The notes beneath the pieces are model-generated. The model saw nothing but the letters and a program-made list of their open reading frames with translations, was not told the origin of the DNA and made no database searches. A stretch of 32,523 nt of DNA from Thalassospira sp. HJ (GTDB lineage Bacteria; Pseudomonadota; Alphaproteobacteria; Rhodospirillales; Thalassospiraceae): NCBI RefSeq assembly GCF_000948415.1, contig NZ_JYII01000014.1, positions 1-32,523 of the forward strand, read 5' to 3'. Shown piece by piece: positions 23,474 to 31,122 of this stretch. The first letter of the stretch is position 1, and the number at the start of each line of letters is the position of its first letter. Made by a program: the position numbers and the translations under genes.

Positions 23474-24208
23474 TTACAGACTGATCGCGATGGTTTGTAC
23501 GAAACCGATAGTGGCAATGATAACGAGGCTGATGGCGCATACCCGGCGCCAGACCATTGCCGACATCCGGCGATAGATCATCTCGCCCGGGAAATAGGCG
23601 ATCATGGCGATCACCAGCAATGGCAAGGCAAGGGCGATGAAATCATCCGGCAACATGCCCGAAAGCGCACGGGTGATGAAACCGAGCAGATCGACCGACC
23701 CGAAATAGATCGCAAGCGTGTTGCGCACCCGGACATCCTGCGTGCCACCGGCAAGAAGCCAGGCGGCAACCAGCGGTCCGCCGACGGCAAAGCCCGACAT
23801 CAGGATACCGACCGAACAGGCCAGAAGTGCTCCGATGACAAAATGTCCCATCCATTTTGGCGGGTGGTGCAACATGGCAACAAGGGCGGCCGCCGCAATC
23901 GCAAGATTGGTCGCAATGCGGATGGTCTGATCATCAAGTGCAAAGGCGACATAGGGGCCAAGCACCGCACCGAACAGCCCAAAGCTCAGAAGGATCGTGC
24001 AGGCGCGCCAATCGACCTTGTCCCGGTCAAAATCGCGCAGGATCAAACCGGTCAGGACGATATCAATAATCAGAATGATCGGCGTTGCCGTTGCCGGGGA
24101 AAGCAAGCTCGACAGACCAAGGGCGGCCAGCAGCGCAAAGCCAAATCCGGTGACACCACGAAACAGGGCAGCAACCGCGACAACCATGCCAGACAAGATC
24201 AGTTCCAT
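23474..24208 (-). CDS. TSUP (TauE/SafE)-family membrane exporter
   Basis: The product has 244 residues with about eight hydrophobic segments. The repeat motif of the family is seen twice, in LFRGVTGFGFALLAALGLSSLLSP near the N-terminus and GILMSGFAVGGPLVAAWLLAGG after the middle. TSUP proteins export sulfite, sulfoacetate or isethionate in organosulfonate metabolism, though members with other substrates exist. It is the first gene of the minus-strand operon with the SDR and is divergent from the aminotransferase. Its start is preceded by GAGGA. Two copies of the MocR-like repeat, oriented toward it, lie 50-85 bp upstream. Confidence 0.85.
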   Translation of the reverse strand: MELILSGMVVAVAALFRGVTGFGFALLAALGLSSLLSPATATPIILIIDIVLTGLILRDFDRDKVDWRACTILLSFGLFGAVLGPYVAFALDDQTIRIATNLAIAAAALVAMLHHPPKWMGHFVIGALLACSVGILMSGFAVGGPLVAAWLLAGGTQDVRVRNTLAIYFGSVDLLGFITRALSGMLPDDFIALALPLLVIAMIAYFPGEMIYRRMSAMVWRRVCAISLVIIATIGFVQTIAISL

Positions 24209-24402
24209 GGAATTCCTCGTTGTTACAGACCTGAATTACGCCACCGATTGCCCAGGCAATAGAGCCACAATCCCCCTTTTAATGGAGCCACATAGCGATC
24301 TGGACCCAAATATTGTCGAGTTCTGGCACTAACGCTGTCTCAGGCGACGGGTTTAGCTAGCAGCATGAATTCCGCCCCACACTGTTGCAGACAGGAGCCA
24401 GC
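24209..24402. promoter_or_regulatory. Divergent promoter region with four copies of a MocR-type repeat
   Basis: Two copies read toward the TSUP gene: TTGTGGCTCTATT (24258-24270, minus strand) and ATGTGGCTCCATT (24281-24293, minus strand), 23 bp apart. Two read toward the aminotransferase: ATCTGGACCCAAA (24298-24310) and TTCTGGCACTAAC (24321-24333), also 23 bp apart. The shared pattern is roughly T-[GC]-TGG-[CA]-N-C-[TC]-A. A 13-base exact copy of the first lies upstream of the mocR gene. Direct repeats about two helical turns apart are the known binding pattern of MocR-type regulators. Confidence 0.65.
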
Positions 24403-25722
24403 ATGAACGTTTCCGTCAAGCCGAACATGACCAACCATTGGATGCCATTTACCAATAACCGTCTGTTTCACGAAGAACCACAGATGTTTGCCAAGGCGGA
24501 AGGTGTCAAATACTGGACGCCGGAAGGCCGTGAAATTCTCGATGGTTCGTCAGGTCTGTTCTGCTGTGCGGCCGGCCATGGTCGCCCGGAAATCGCCGAT
24601 GCTGTTTACAAGCAGCTGAGCACGCTGGACTATTCGCCACATTTCCAGCGCGCCGCCCCGGTTTCGTTCGAATTTGCCGAAAAGCTCGCTGGTATCCTGC
24701 CCGATGGTCTTGATCGGGTATTCTTTGCCGGATCAGGATCCGAGGCGGTTGATACCGCAATGAAGATGTGTCTGGCCTATCACCGGGCGACCGGCAATGC
24801 CCAGCGCACCCGGTTCGTGTCACGTGCCTGGGGTTATCATGGTGTGAACCTTGGCGGGACGTCACTTGCGGGTATGGTCAATAACCGTCGTGATTTTTCC
24901 GGCATCACCTGTGACGTTGTCCATATGCGCCACACCTGGACCGAAGAACAGAAATTCACCCGTGGCCAGCCGGAAACCGATGCGGATCTTGCCAATGATC
25001 TGGAAGAAATCTGCAAGACCTATGGCGGTGATACGATTGCTGCGGTCTTTGTCGAACCGATTGCCGGTTCGATTGGCACCATCGTGCCGCCGAAAGGCTA
25101 TCTCGAGAAGCTTCGCGCGATTTGCGACAAATACGGCATCCTGCTGGTATTTGATGAAGTGATTACCGGTTTTGGCCGAACAGGTTCTGCTTTCGCCTCC
25201 CAGGCATTCGCAGTCCAGCCGGACCTGATCACCATGGCCAAGGCACTGACCAACGGCGCTATTCCCATGAGCGCGGTTGCCACCAGTGCCGAACTTCAGG
25301 GCGCTGTCTTTGAAGCCGCCGGCGATGCGGACCGCCCGGAATTCTTCCACGGCTATACCTATGCGGCACATCCGGTTGCCTGTGCTGCCGGGATTGCCGC
25401 ACTTGATATCTATGCCAAGGACAAACTGTTCGAACGCGCCAATGATCTGTCATCGCACTTCCTTGATGGTGTGTTTGGCCTGCGCAACCTGCCCCATGTC
25501 AGCGACCTTCGCGGCTATGGCATGATGTCGGGAATTCAGTTGACACCGGGTGATGCACCGGGTGCAAAAGGCAGCTGGGCACAGCGCACGCTGTTTGACG
25601 AGGGCCTGCATGTCAAGGCGACCGGGGATGCGATCATCTTCGCGCCGGCATTCGTCAGCACCGAACAGGATATCGACGACATGGTGGCCATCCTTCAGAA
25701 GGTTCTGGGCTCACCAATGTAA
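24403..25722 (+). CDS. Class III omega-amino acid:pyruvate aminotransferase (beta-alanine/taurine type)
   Basis: The product has 439 residues from the ATG at 24403, preceded by AGGAG; an in-frame TTG at 24385 is less likely. The opening NHWMPFTNNR and the segment AGHGRPEIADAVYKQLSTLDYSP closely resemble Pseudomonas beta-alanine:pyruvate aminotransferase. The PLP-binding features are DEVITGFGR (251-259) and Schiff-base lysine K280 in TMAKALTNGAIPM. It moves an omega-amino group to pyruvate, giving alanine and an aldehyde (malonate semialdehyde from beta-alanine; sulfoacetaldehyde from taurine or the hypotaurine equivalent). The exporter and reductase on one side and the MocR regulator on the other favour an aminosulfonate, but the overall likeness is to beta-alanine enzymes. 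Substrate remains open. Confidence 0.88.
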   Translation: MNVSVKPNMTNHWMPFTNNRLFHEEPQMFAKAEGVKYWTPEGREILDGSSGLFCCAAGHGRPEIADAVYKQLSTLDYSPHFQRAAPVSFEFAEKLAGILPDGLDRVFFAGSGSEAVDTAMKMCLAYHRATGNAQRTRFVSRAWGYHGVNLGGTSLAGMVNNRRDFSGITCDVVHMRHTWTEEQKFTRGQPETDADLANDLEEICKTYGGDTIAAVFVEPIAGSIGTIVPPKGYLEKLRAICDKYGILLVFDEVITGFGRTGSAFASQAFAVQPDLITMAKALTNGAIPMSAVATSAELQGAVFEAAGDADRPEFFHGYTYAAHPVACAAGIAALDIYAKDKLFERANDLSSHFLDGVFGLRNLPHVSDLRGYGMMSGIQLTPGDAPGAKGSWAQRTLFDEGLHVKATGDAIIFAPAFVSTEQDIDDMVAILQKVLGSPM

Positions 25723-26052
25723 TCTGCCTGCAGGGGACAGATGCCGATCTCGGGGGAGTGGGATCGGGCAGGGTCCAAACTCATACACATGACCGCCCCA
25801 GCAACTGATATGAGAGAAAAAGCTAGGAAAAGCCCGCAGAGCAGGGTGATCCCCGGTCAAGGGATTTGACGCAGAGGCTTTCTCTCAGAGCAGTTGTCCT
25901 TCGGATCACACGGATTTGCACGGGCTATTTTGTCACAAAATCTTGAAAGATATAGATCTTGCTGCGATTTCGCTCCGCATGTCCGCACAAATCCGGGTGG
26001 CCGGGACGATCATGTGTATGAGTTTGGACCCAGGGGATCGCCATTCAGTTTA
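25723..26052. other. 330-bp convergent intergenic region; no gene seen
   Basis: This region lies between the convergent aminotransferase and mocR genes. Almost all of it (25771-26031) is one element bounded by a perfect 22-bp inverted repeat with further nested inverted repeats, listed separately. A short hairpin CCGATC (25744-25749) / GATCGG (25762-25767) lies between the aminotransferase stop and the element and may assist termination. No open frame looks coding. Confidence 0.7.
25771..26031. repeat. 261-bp element with 22-bp perfect terminal inverted repeats and nested stem-loops
   Basis: The outer arms 25771-25792 and 26010-26031 are exact reverse complements over 22 bases (starting GGGTCCAAACTCATACACAT), and the likeness extends inward for about 12 more bases with mismatches. 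Inside, CAACTG (25802-25807) pairs with CAGTTG (25891-25896) and TGAGAGAAA (25811-25819) with TTTCTCTCA (25879-25887), forming a second long stem. Smaller dyads are ATCCC/GGGAT (25849-25865), ATTTTG/CAAAAT (about 25927-25941) and CGGATTTG/CAAATCCG. It has no coding capacity. The architecture fits a MITE-like non-autonomous mobile element or a highly folded RNA. Target-site duplication is not obvious. The arms include TTTGGACCC, resembling the MocR-type repeat. Confidence 0.55.
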
Positions 26053-27567
26053 TTACTGTGCGGCGGTCCCTTTCCTGTTTTCGGCCATCACCGCCATAAT
26101 GGCATCGCGCAACTGGGTAATGCCCGGCGCGATCTGATCGCGTTCGATTACGGCAAAGCCCAGTCTGAGGCGATCACGCGGCGCGGTATCCGGATCGCAA
26201 TAATGCACATCCCCCGGCTCGACCAAAACACCGCGCTTGGCGGCTTCGCGATGAACGGCCCAGGCATCGATGTTTTCGGGCAGTTTGACCCAAACCGCCG
26301 ATCCGCCCGTGGTCGGGGTGACATTGAGTTCAGGCAATTGCTTGGCAATTTCGTTTTGCATCAATTGCCATTTTTCAGATAGGCGATCACGCGTTCGGCG
26401 CAGATGTGAGTCGAGATGGCCTTCGCCGATGAACAGCGCCATGGCGCGCTGATCCTGTGCCGATGGATGGCGATAGTTCAGGCGACGAAGAGCGCGCAAT
26501 TCCTTGATCAGTTCGCTGTCGGCCAGGATGTAGCCAATCCGCAAGCCCGGGAACATCAGCTTGGTCAGGCTGCCGATATAAATGATATGGCCTGAGTTAT
26601 CGTAACTCTTGAGCGCTGCACGCTGATGACCAAGGTAGTTCAGCTCGTGCTCGTAATCGTCCTCGACCAGAATGAAGTCATCCTTGCGCGCCCGTTCAAC
26701 CAGCTGCAGGCGGCGATCCAGCGACATGGTGACACTGGTCGGGCATTGATGCGATGGCGTGGTATAGACCATATCGCATTCCGAAAGCCGGGGTGAATTG
26801 GCAAGACCCTCGCTATCAATCGGAAGCGGGCAGATATCAGCCCCCGTTGAGGCAAAGATATTACGCGCGTCTACATAACCCGGGTCTTCCATTCCGACTG
26901 TGCGCCCCCGTCCCGCGATCAGCTGCCCAACGAGAAACAGGGCGTTCTGCGCCCCGATGGTAATCAGCAACTGGTCGGGATGTGCCCGCAAGCCCCGATG
27001 GGGCAAAATGCGGGTAATGATCTGCTCAAGCAGTTGGGGATCATCCATATCAACCTGATCACCGACCCAGCTTTGCGAATGGGCAAGCGATCCGGCAAGT
27101 CGCATGGAATCGCGCCAGCGCGAAATGGTGGTTTTGTCTGGTGCCACCTGCCCGTAAATGAACGGATAGGGAAAGTCCCGCCAATTAGCCGGCTTGACGA
27201 TATTACGCGCCTCTGTCGGGCGGAACTGCAAATGCCGTCGCCACAAATCAGGATCGCGTTCCTTGGAAAACAACGAGGCCGTGCGTGTATCCACACTCAG
27301 GCGCAGTTGCTGGCGGATATATTGTTCATTGACGAAATGCCCGCGCCGCCAGACCGCGGTCAGATAGCCATCATCCAAAAGCCGTTGATAAACAAGAACA
27401 ACCGTGTTGCGCGACACCTTGAGCGCGGATGCCAGATCACGCGTTGATGGCAGGGGTTCGTGCGACGGTAAGCGACCTTCGAGAATCGCATCGACAAGGC
27501 CCTGATGCAGCTGTTGCTGCAGGGTTTGACCGGAGACTGCCGGGTCCTCAAGCCGAATGTCGAGCAT
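26053..27567 (-). CDS. MocR-type (GntR/aminotransferase) PLP-dependent transcriptional regulator
   Basis: The product has 504 residues. The N-terminal GntR winged helix (about 1-80) reads LPSTRDLASALKVSRNTVVLVYQRLLDDGYL. A linker follows, then a fold-type-I aminotransferase domain (about 120-495) with VEDDYEHEL (301-309) and the PLP-binding lysine K336 in GSLTKLMFPGLRIGY. Such regulators (PdxR, GabR, TauR and relatives) use PLP, often with an amino compound, to control transport and transamination genes. It is divergent from the ABC importer and convergent with the aminotransferase. The ATG is preceded by a G-rich GGGGGG ribosome site. Sensing a taurine-, beta-alanine- or polyamine-like amine is inferred from its neighbours. 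Confidence 0.94.
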   Translation of the reverse strand: MLDIRLEDPAVSGQTLQQQLHQGLVDAILEGRLPSHEPLPSTRDLASALKVSRNTVVLVYQRLLDDGYLTAVWRRGHFVNEQYIRQQLRLSVDTRTASLFSKERDPDLWRRHLQFRPTEARNIVKPANWRDFPYPFIYGQVAPDKTTISRWRDSMRLAGSLAHSQSWVGDQVDMDDPQLLEQIITRILPHRGLRAHPDQLLITIGAQNALFLVGQLIAGRGRTVGMEDPGYVDARNIFASTGADICPLPIDSEGLANSPRLSECDMVYTTPSHQCPTSVTMSLDRRLQLVERARKDDFILVEDDYEHELNYLGHQRAALKSYDNSGHIIYIGSLTKLMFPGLRIGYILADSELIKELRALRRLNYRHPSAQDQRAMALFIGEGHLDSHLRRTRDRLSEKWQLMQNEIAKQLPELNVTPTTGGSAVWVKLPENIDAWAVHREAAKRGVLVEPGDVHYCDPDTAPRDRLRLGFAVIERDQIAPGITQLRDAIMAVMAENRKGTAAQ

Positions 27568-27802
27568 CGGGTGCCCCCCTTTTATTTTTGGCGCCGCAGC
27601 AGATTAGTTGATCTGGCACCATAGTTTTTACCTTGTGGCTCTATTACTAGAGTAACCGGCAGATATACCATTTTGTCAATGCGATAAAGCAGGAACAAGA
27701 ACCGCGATCAGAATGCGGTCGGTTCAGGGAAGTGATGTTCACCAGGGAGGCGCATGGTGCGCCGCACATAAGGGAAAATCCCGGCTATCAGGAGACATAC
27801 GG
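27568..27802. promoter_or_regulatory. Divergent mocR/ABC-importer promoter region with a MocR-type direct repeat
   Basis: ATCTGGCACCATA (27611-27623) and TTGTGGCTCTATT (27633-27645) lie 22 bp apart in the same orientation. The second is identical over 13 bases to the reverse complement of 24258-24270. The pair is 44-78 bp upstream of mocR and about 160-190 bp upstream of the binding-protein start, suitable for autoregulation and control of the importer. A dyad CTCTA-TTAC-TAGAG (27639-27652) overlaps the second copy. Confidence 0.6.
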
Positions 27803-28945
27803 ATGACCAAGTTCAATTCCGGCCCCAAATTTAACCGGCGCACACTTCTTAAGGGCTCGCTTGCCGCCGGCTCTGCATTGGCAATGCCAGCGATCATCAG
27901 CAAAAAAGCACTCGCATCTTCGGGTGAGATCAACATTTTGATGTGGTCCGACTACCTGCCGGAAACCTTCCTCAAATCGTTTACCGATGCAACGGGCATC
28001 ACGGTCAACTACACCGGCATCGGTTCGAACGAGGAAATCATCAACAAGATGAAGGCCTCCAAGGGTCGCGGCTTTGATATTGTGTCTCCGACCAACAACC
28101 GTGCACTTCAGTGGAAGGCACTCGAACTGCTTCAGCCGTTCGACATGTCCAAAGTCGCCATTGATGCCGTGAACCCGGCAATGGCCAAAATCGGCAGCAC
28201 CGATTGGGCGTTTGAGGCTGGCACCACCTATTGGCTGCCGCACATCTGGGGTACCGAAGGCATGGCATGGCGTACCGACCTGTTCCAGCCGGACGGCATG
28301 TTCCCGTCCTATGGCGATGTCTGGTCCGAAGCCAATGCTGGCAAAACCATGGGCCGCGCGCATTCCATGATGCTGGGTGCCGGTCTTTACATGGAAACCA
28401 TTGGCGAACTAGCGCCGGGCTCGGTCTGGAAAGCCTACACCTCCGAAGAAGAAATGCGCCCGGTTTGGGAGAAGATCACCGAATGGTGTATCGCGCGTAA
28501 AGGCAACATCAAACTGATCTGGAACGATGCCGATACCCAGAAGAACGGTCTTCTGAACGAAGGCGTCATTGTAGGTCAGACTTGGGATGGCCCGCCGCTT
28601 GCCCTTAAAACCGCTGGTGAACCGGTCATGTATCGTGCACCGAAAGAAGGTGCTCTGGCCTGGGTTGATGGTCTTGCCCTGCCGACCGGTGCAGAGAACA
28701 TCGATGCCGTCTATGAGTTCATCAAATACGCCTTCATGCCTGAACTGGCTGGTGAGGCGATTGACCATCACGGTTACAACTCTCCTGTTCTGGGTGCGGA
28801 CAAGTTCGCTGGCGAAGCCTATGCCAAGAACTTTGCCGATGCCTATCCGGGCGATGCGCTGGCCAAGCTCAACCCGTGGCCGTCGGAACCGCAGTGGTAT
28901 GCCGACATGCGTACCGAATATGTAAACCGCTTCGAAAGCGCCTGA
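27803..28945 (+). CDS. PotD/PotF-like ABC transporter substrate-binding protein with Tat-type signal
   Basis: The product has 380 residues from the ATG at 27803, preceded by AGGAG. The N-terminus carries a twin-arginine signal (R12-R13 in FNRRTLLKGSLAAG, then a hydrophobic stretch ending near KALAS), so export in folded form is likely. The mature part begins GEINILMWSDYLPETFLKSFTDATGI, the usual opening of polyamine-type binding proteins. PDVV-type periplasmic features and the closing KLNPWPSEPQWYADMRTEY also fit the family. Ligands in this family include putrescine, spermidine and other small cationic or zwitterionic amines. It starts a four-gene importer operon divergent from mocR. Confidence 0.92.
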   Translation: MTKFNSGPKFNRRTLLKGSLAAGSALAMPAIISKKALASSGEINILMWSDYLPETFLKSFTDATGITVNYTGIGSNEEIINKMKASKGRGFDIVSPTNNRALQWKALELLQPFDMSKVAIDAVNPAMAKIGSTDWAFEAGTTYWLPHIWGTEGMAWRTDLFQPDGMFPSYGDVWSEANAGKTMGRAHSMMLGAGLYMETIGELAPGSVWKAYTSEEEMRPVWEKITEWCIARKGNIKLIWNDADTQKNGLLNEGVIVGQTWDGPPLALKTAGEPVMYRAPKEGALAWVDGLALPTGAENIDAVYEFIKYAFMPELAGEAIDHHGYNSPVLGADKFAGEAYAKNFADAYPGDALAKLNPWPSEPQWYADMRTEYVNRFESA

Positions 28946-28958
28946 TTTCGATTTCCGG

Positions 28959-28991
28959 GGGCGGCACGTCTTTGTACGTGTCGCCCTTTTT
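28959..28991 (+). terminator. Hairpin plus T5 after the binding-protein gene (attenuator/terminator)
   Basis: Eleven-base arms GGGCGGCACGT (28959-28969) and ACGTGTCGCCC (28976-28986), with one G-T pair, enclose a 6-nt loop and are followed by TTTTT. It lies 13 bp after the binding-protein stop and before the ATPase gene. It probably lowers expression of the membrane genes relative to the binding protein. Confidence 0.8.
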
Positions 28992-29089
28992 GGGTTCTTC
29001 ACCCTATTCAATTCAAACAACAATAATTCCGTTGTCGCCCGCATTCCGGGGCGAACAGGGCTTTGCCGTTTTCAGGGGTTGTCAGTTCC

Positions 29090-30187
29090 ATGACCAAAGA
29101 AATTTCGCTTGAGCATGTCTGGGTGGAGTTCGGTGAATTCACCGCTGTCCACAAGGCTAATCTGAACATCGCAGGTGGCGAGTTCTTTTCATTCCTCGGC
29201 CCATCGGGCTGTGGCAAGACAACGCTTTTGCGCTGTATTTCCGGTTTTCAGGAACCAACCCGTGGCAAGGTCAAAATCGGTGGCGAGGACATGCGTGGCG
29301 TTGGCCCGAACAAACGCCCCACCGCCCTTATTTTCCAGAACCTGGCCCTTTTCCCGCTGCGCTCGATTGCTGATAACATTGCCTTCCCGCTCGAAGTACG
29401 CGGTGTCGACAAGAAAACGCGGCGCAAGCGCGCAGATGAGCTGCTTGAACTGATTGCTCTGCCCGGCCAAGGCGACAAGAAAGTCAGCGAACTTTCCGGC
29501 GGCCAGAAACAACGTGTTGCCATTGCGCGCGCGCTTGCGGTTGAACCCGATATCCTGCTGCTGGACGAGCCGCTTTCAGCACTTGATCTTAAGCTGCGTC
29601 AGCATATGCGAACTGAACTGCGCGCCATTCAAAAGCAGGTCGGTCTGACCTTTATCTATATCACCCACGATCAGGGTGAGGCGCTGACCATGTCAGACCG
29701 CATTGCCGTGATGAACAAGGGCAAAATCGAACAGATCGGCGATGGCAAGGCGATCTATGATCACCCGACCACAAGCTTCGTCGCGTCCTTTGTCGGGGAA
29801 AACAACGTGCTTGAGGGCACGGTTCTTTCCAATGACGGGCAGAAGATGCAGATTGATGCAGGCCTCGGCACGCCATTCACAGTCGAAAGCCACCCGGCTG
29901 GTGGCCCGGCCCTCGCCCCCGGTGATGACTGTCATCTGTTTGTCCGCCCGGAAGCGCTTCGGATATCGAAGGATGAAAGTTCGATCAACCAGTTCGAAAG
30001 CAACTTCGTCACCGAAGAGTTCGAAGGCAATATGCGCCACATCGTGATGAATGCGAATGGCAAGGATCTGAAGCTTTCGCTGATCAATGATGGCACCAAC
30101 GCGATTGATGCCAATGCCCCGGTCAAACTCGATTTCGCACCGGAAATGGGCATTGCGCTCAAACCGGGCGAATTGGCCAGTGCGTAA
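29090..30187 (+). CDS. PotA/PotG-like ABC transporter ATP-binding protein
   Basis: The product has 365 residues from the ATG at 29090; a reading from 29063 adds nine residues without a better ribosome site. Walker A GPSGCGKTT (37-45), Q-loop QN (83-84), signature LSGGQ (135-139), Walker B LLLDE (156-160) and the H-loop in ITHDQGEALTMSDR are intact. A C-terminal TOBE-type domain (about 270-365) is typical of the polyamine/iron/MalK-like group. It powers the importer formed by the two permeases that follow. Confidence 0.95.
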   Translation: MTKEISLEHVWVEFGEFTAVHKANLNIAGGEFFSFLGPSGCGKTTLLRCISGFQEPTRGKVKIGGEDMRGVGPNKRPTALIFQNLALFPLRSIADNIAFPLEVRGVDKKTRRKRADELLELIALPGQGDKKVSELSGGQKQRVAIARALAVEPDILLLDEPLSALDLKLRQHMRTELRAIQKQVGLTFIYITHDQGEALTMSDRIAVMNKGKIEQIGDGKAIYDHPTTSFVASFVGENNVLEGTVLSNDGQKMQIDAGLGTPFTVESHPAGGPALAPGDDCHLFVRPEALRISKDESSINQFESNFVTEEFEGNMRHIVMNANGKDLKLSLINDGTNAIDANAPVKLDFAPEMGIALKPGELASA

Positions 30188-30201
30188 CGGGGGCCAATAT
30201 C

Positions 30202-31122
30202 ATGCGTGATCTTTTTTACGATCTTGTTCGACGCAATGGCATGGCAGTGTCGATATATCTGATGCTTGCCGTCAGCATCTGGGTGTTCCTTTTGATCATC
30301 CTGCCGCAGCTGACCATGCTGGATTATTCGTTCCGCTTTAACCTTCCACCCGCCAAAATCGGTGGCCCCGAAGACGTTTATACCCTTGAGCAATATCGAT
30401 ACTTCTTCCAGGGCAGCGGTGCTTCGGACGGGATCAATACCCTTGATATCGGCATCCTGTTTAAGACACTTTTCGCGGCTGTGTTTGTCACCGTTTTTGA
30501 TTTGATCATCTGTTACCCGGTGGCATTTGTTCTGGCGAAATCATCTGCCGGGGCAAAGGCGCGCTTGCTGGTTCTGGCCCTGATCGTCCCTTACTGGATC
30601 AATGAAATTCTGCGGGCCTTTGCGTTTCGTATTCTGTTTGGCGCAACGGGTGTCATCAATGAAACCGGCATGGGACTGGGACTTTGGGATACGCCGATTG
30701 ACTTCATCCGCGAAGATGTCGCGCTCTATGCCGGCTTGGCATACGCCTATATCCTTTTGATGATCTTCCCGCTTTATAACGCGATTGAAAGCCTTGATCG
30801 CAACCAGATCGAAGCAGCGCGTGACATGGGCGCCAACTGGTGGCAGGTCCATGCCAAGGTTGTCATTCCCTACGCCAAGCCGGGCATTGCATCAGGCATG
30901 ACAATGGTCTTCATGCTGACATCAGGTGCACTTGCTGCACCACAAATTCTGGGTGGCCCGTCGAACCTTTGGTTCACGCAGCTGGTCTATCAATGGTTTA
31001 ACTCGGGCGGCAACTGGCCGCGTGGCTCGGCCTACGCGATGGTCCTTCTGATTGTCTGTATCGCACTTGTCTTGTTGGTGATGCGCCTGTTCAAGGTATC
31101 GATCGGGGAGATCAAACAATGA
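30202..31122 (+). CDS. PotB/PotH-like ABC transporter permease
   Basis: The product has 306 residues with about six membrane segments. The ATPase-contacting EAA loop reads EAARDMGANWWQVHAKVVIPYAKPGI, and YWINEILRAFAFRILFG is typical of this permease class. It starts 14 bp after the ATPase gene and overlaps the next permease by four bases (ATGA, 31119-31122). Confidence 0.94.
   Translation: MRDLFYDLVRRNGMAVSIYLMLAVSIWVFLLIILPQLTMLDYSFRFNLPPAKIGGPEDVYTLEQYRYFFQGSGASDGINTLDIGILFKTLFAAVFVTVFDLIICYPVAFVLAKSSAGAKARLLVLALIVPYWINEILRAFAFRILFGATGVINETGMGLGLWDTPIDFIREDVALYAGLAYAYILLMIFPLYNAIESLDRNQIEAARDMGANWWQVHAKVVIPYAKPGIASGMTMVFMLTSGALAAPQILGGPSNLWFTQLVYQWFNSGGNWPRGSAYAMVLLIVCIALVLLVMRLFKVSIGEIKQ

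Noticed and set aside
23306..24262. 318-codon plus-strand frame opposite the TSUP exporter
   Set aside because: The composition (Arg, Gln, Asp rich, repetitive) is typical of the reverse of a membrane-protein gene; TSUP motifs on the minus strand are clear.
25771..26031. Cobalamin, TPP, glycine or other known riboswitch in the inverted-repeat element
   Set aside because: I could not match conserved core sequences of these classes, and the element lies downstream of both flanking genes rather than in a 5' leader.
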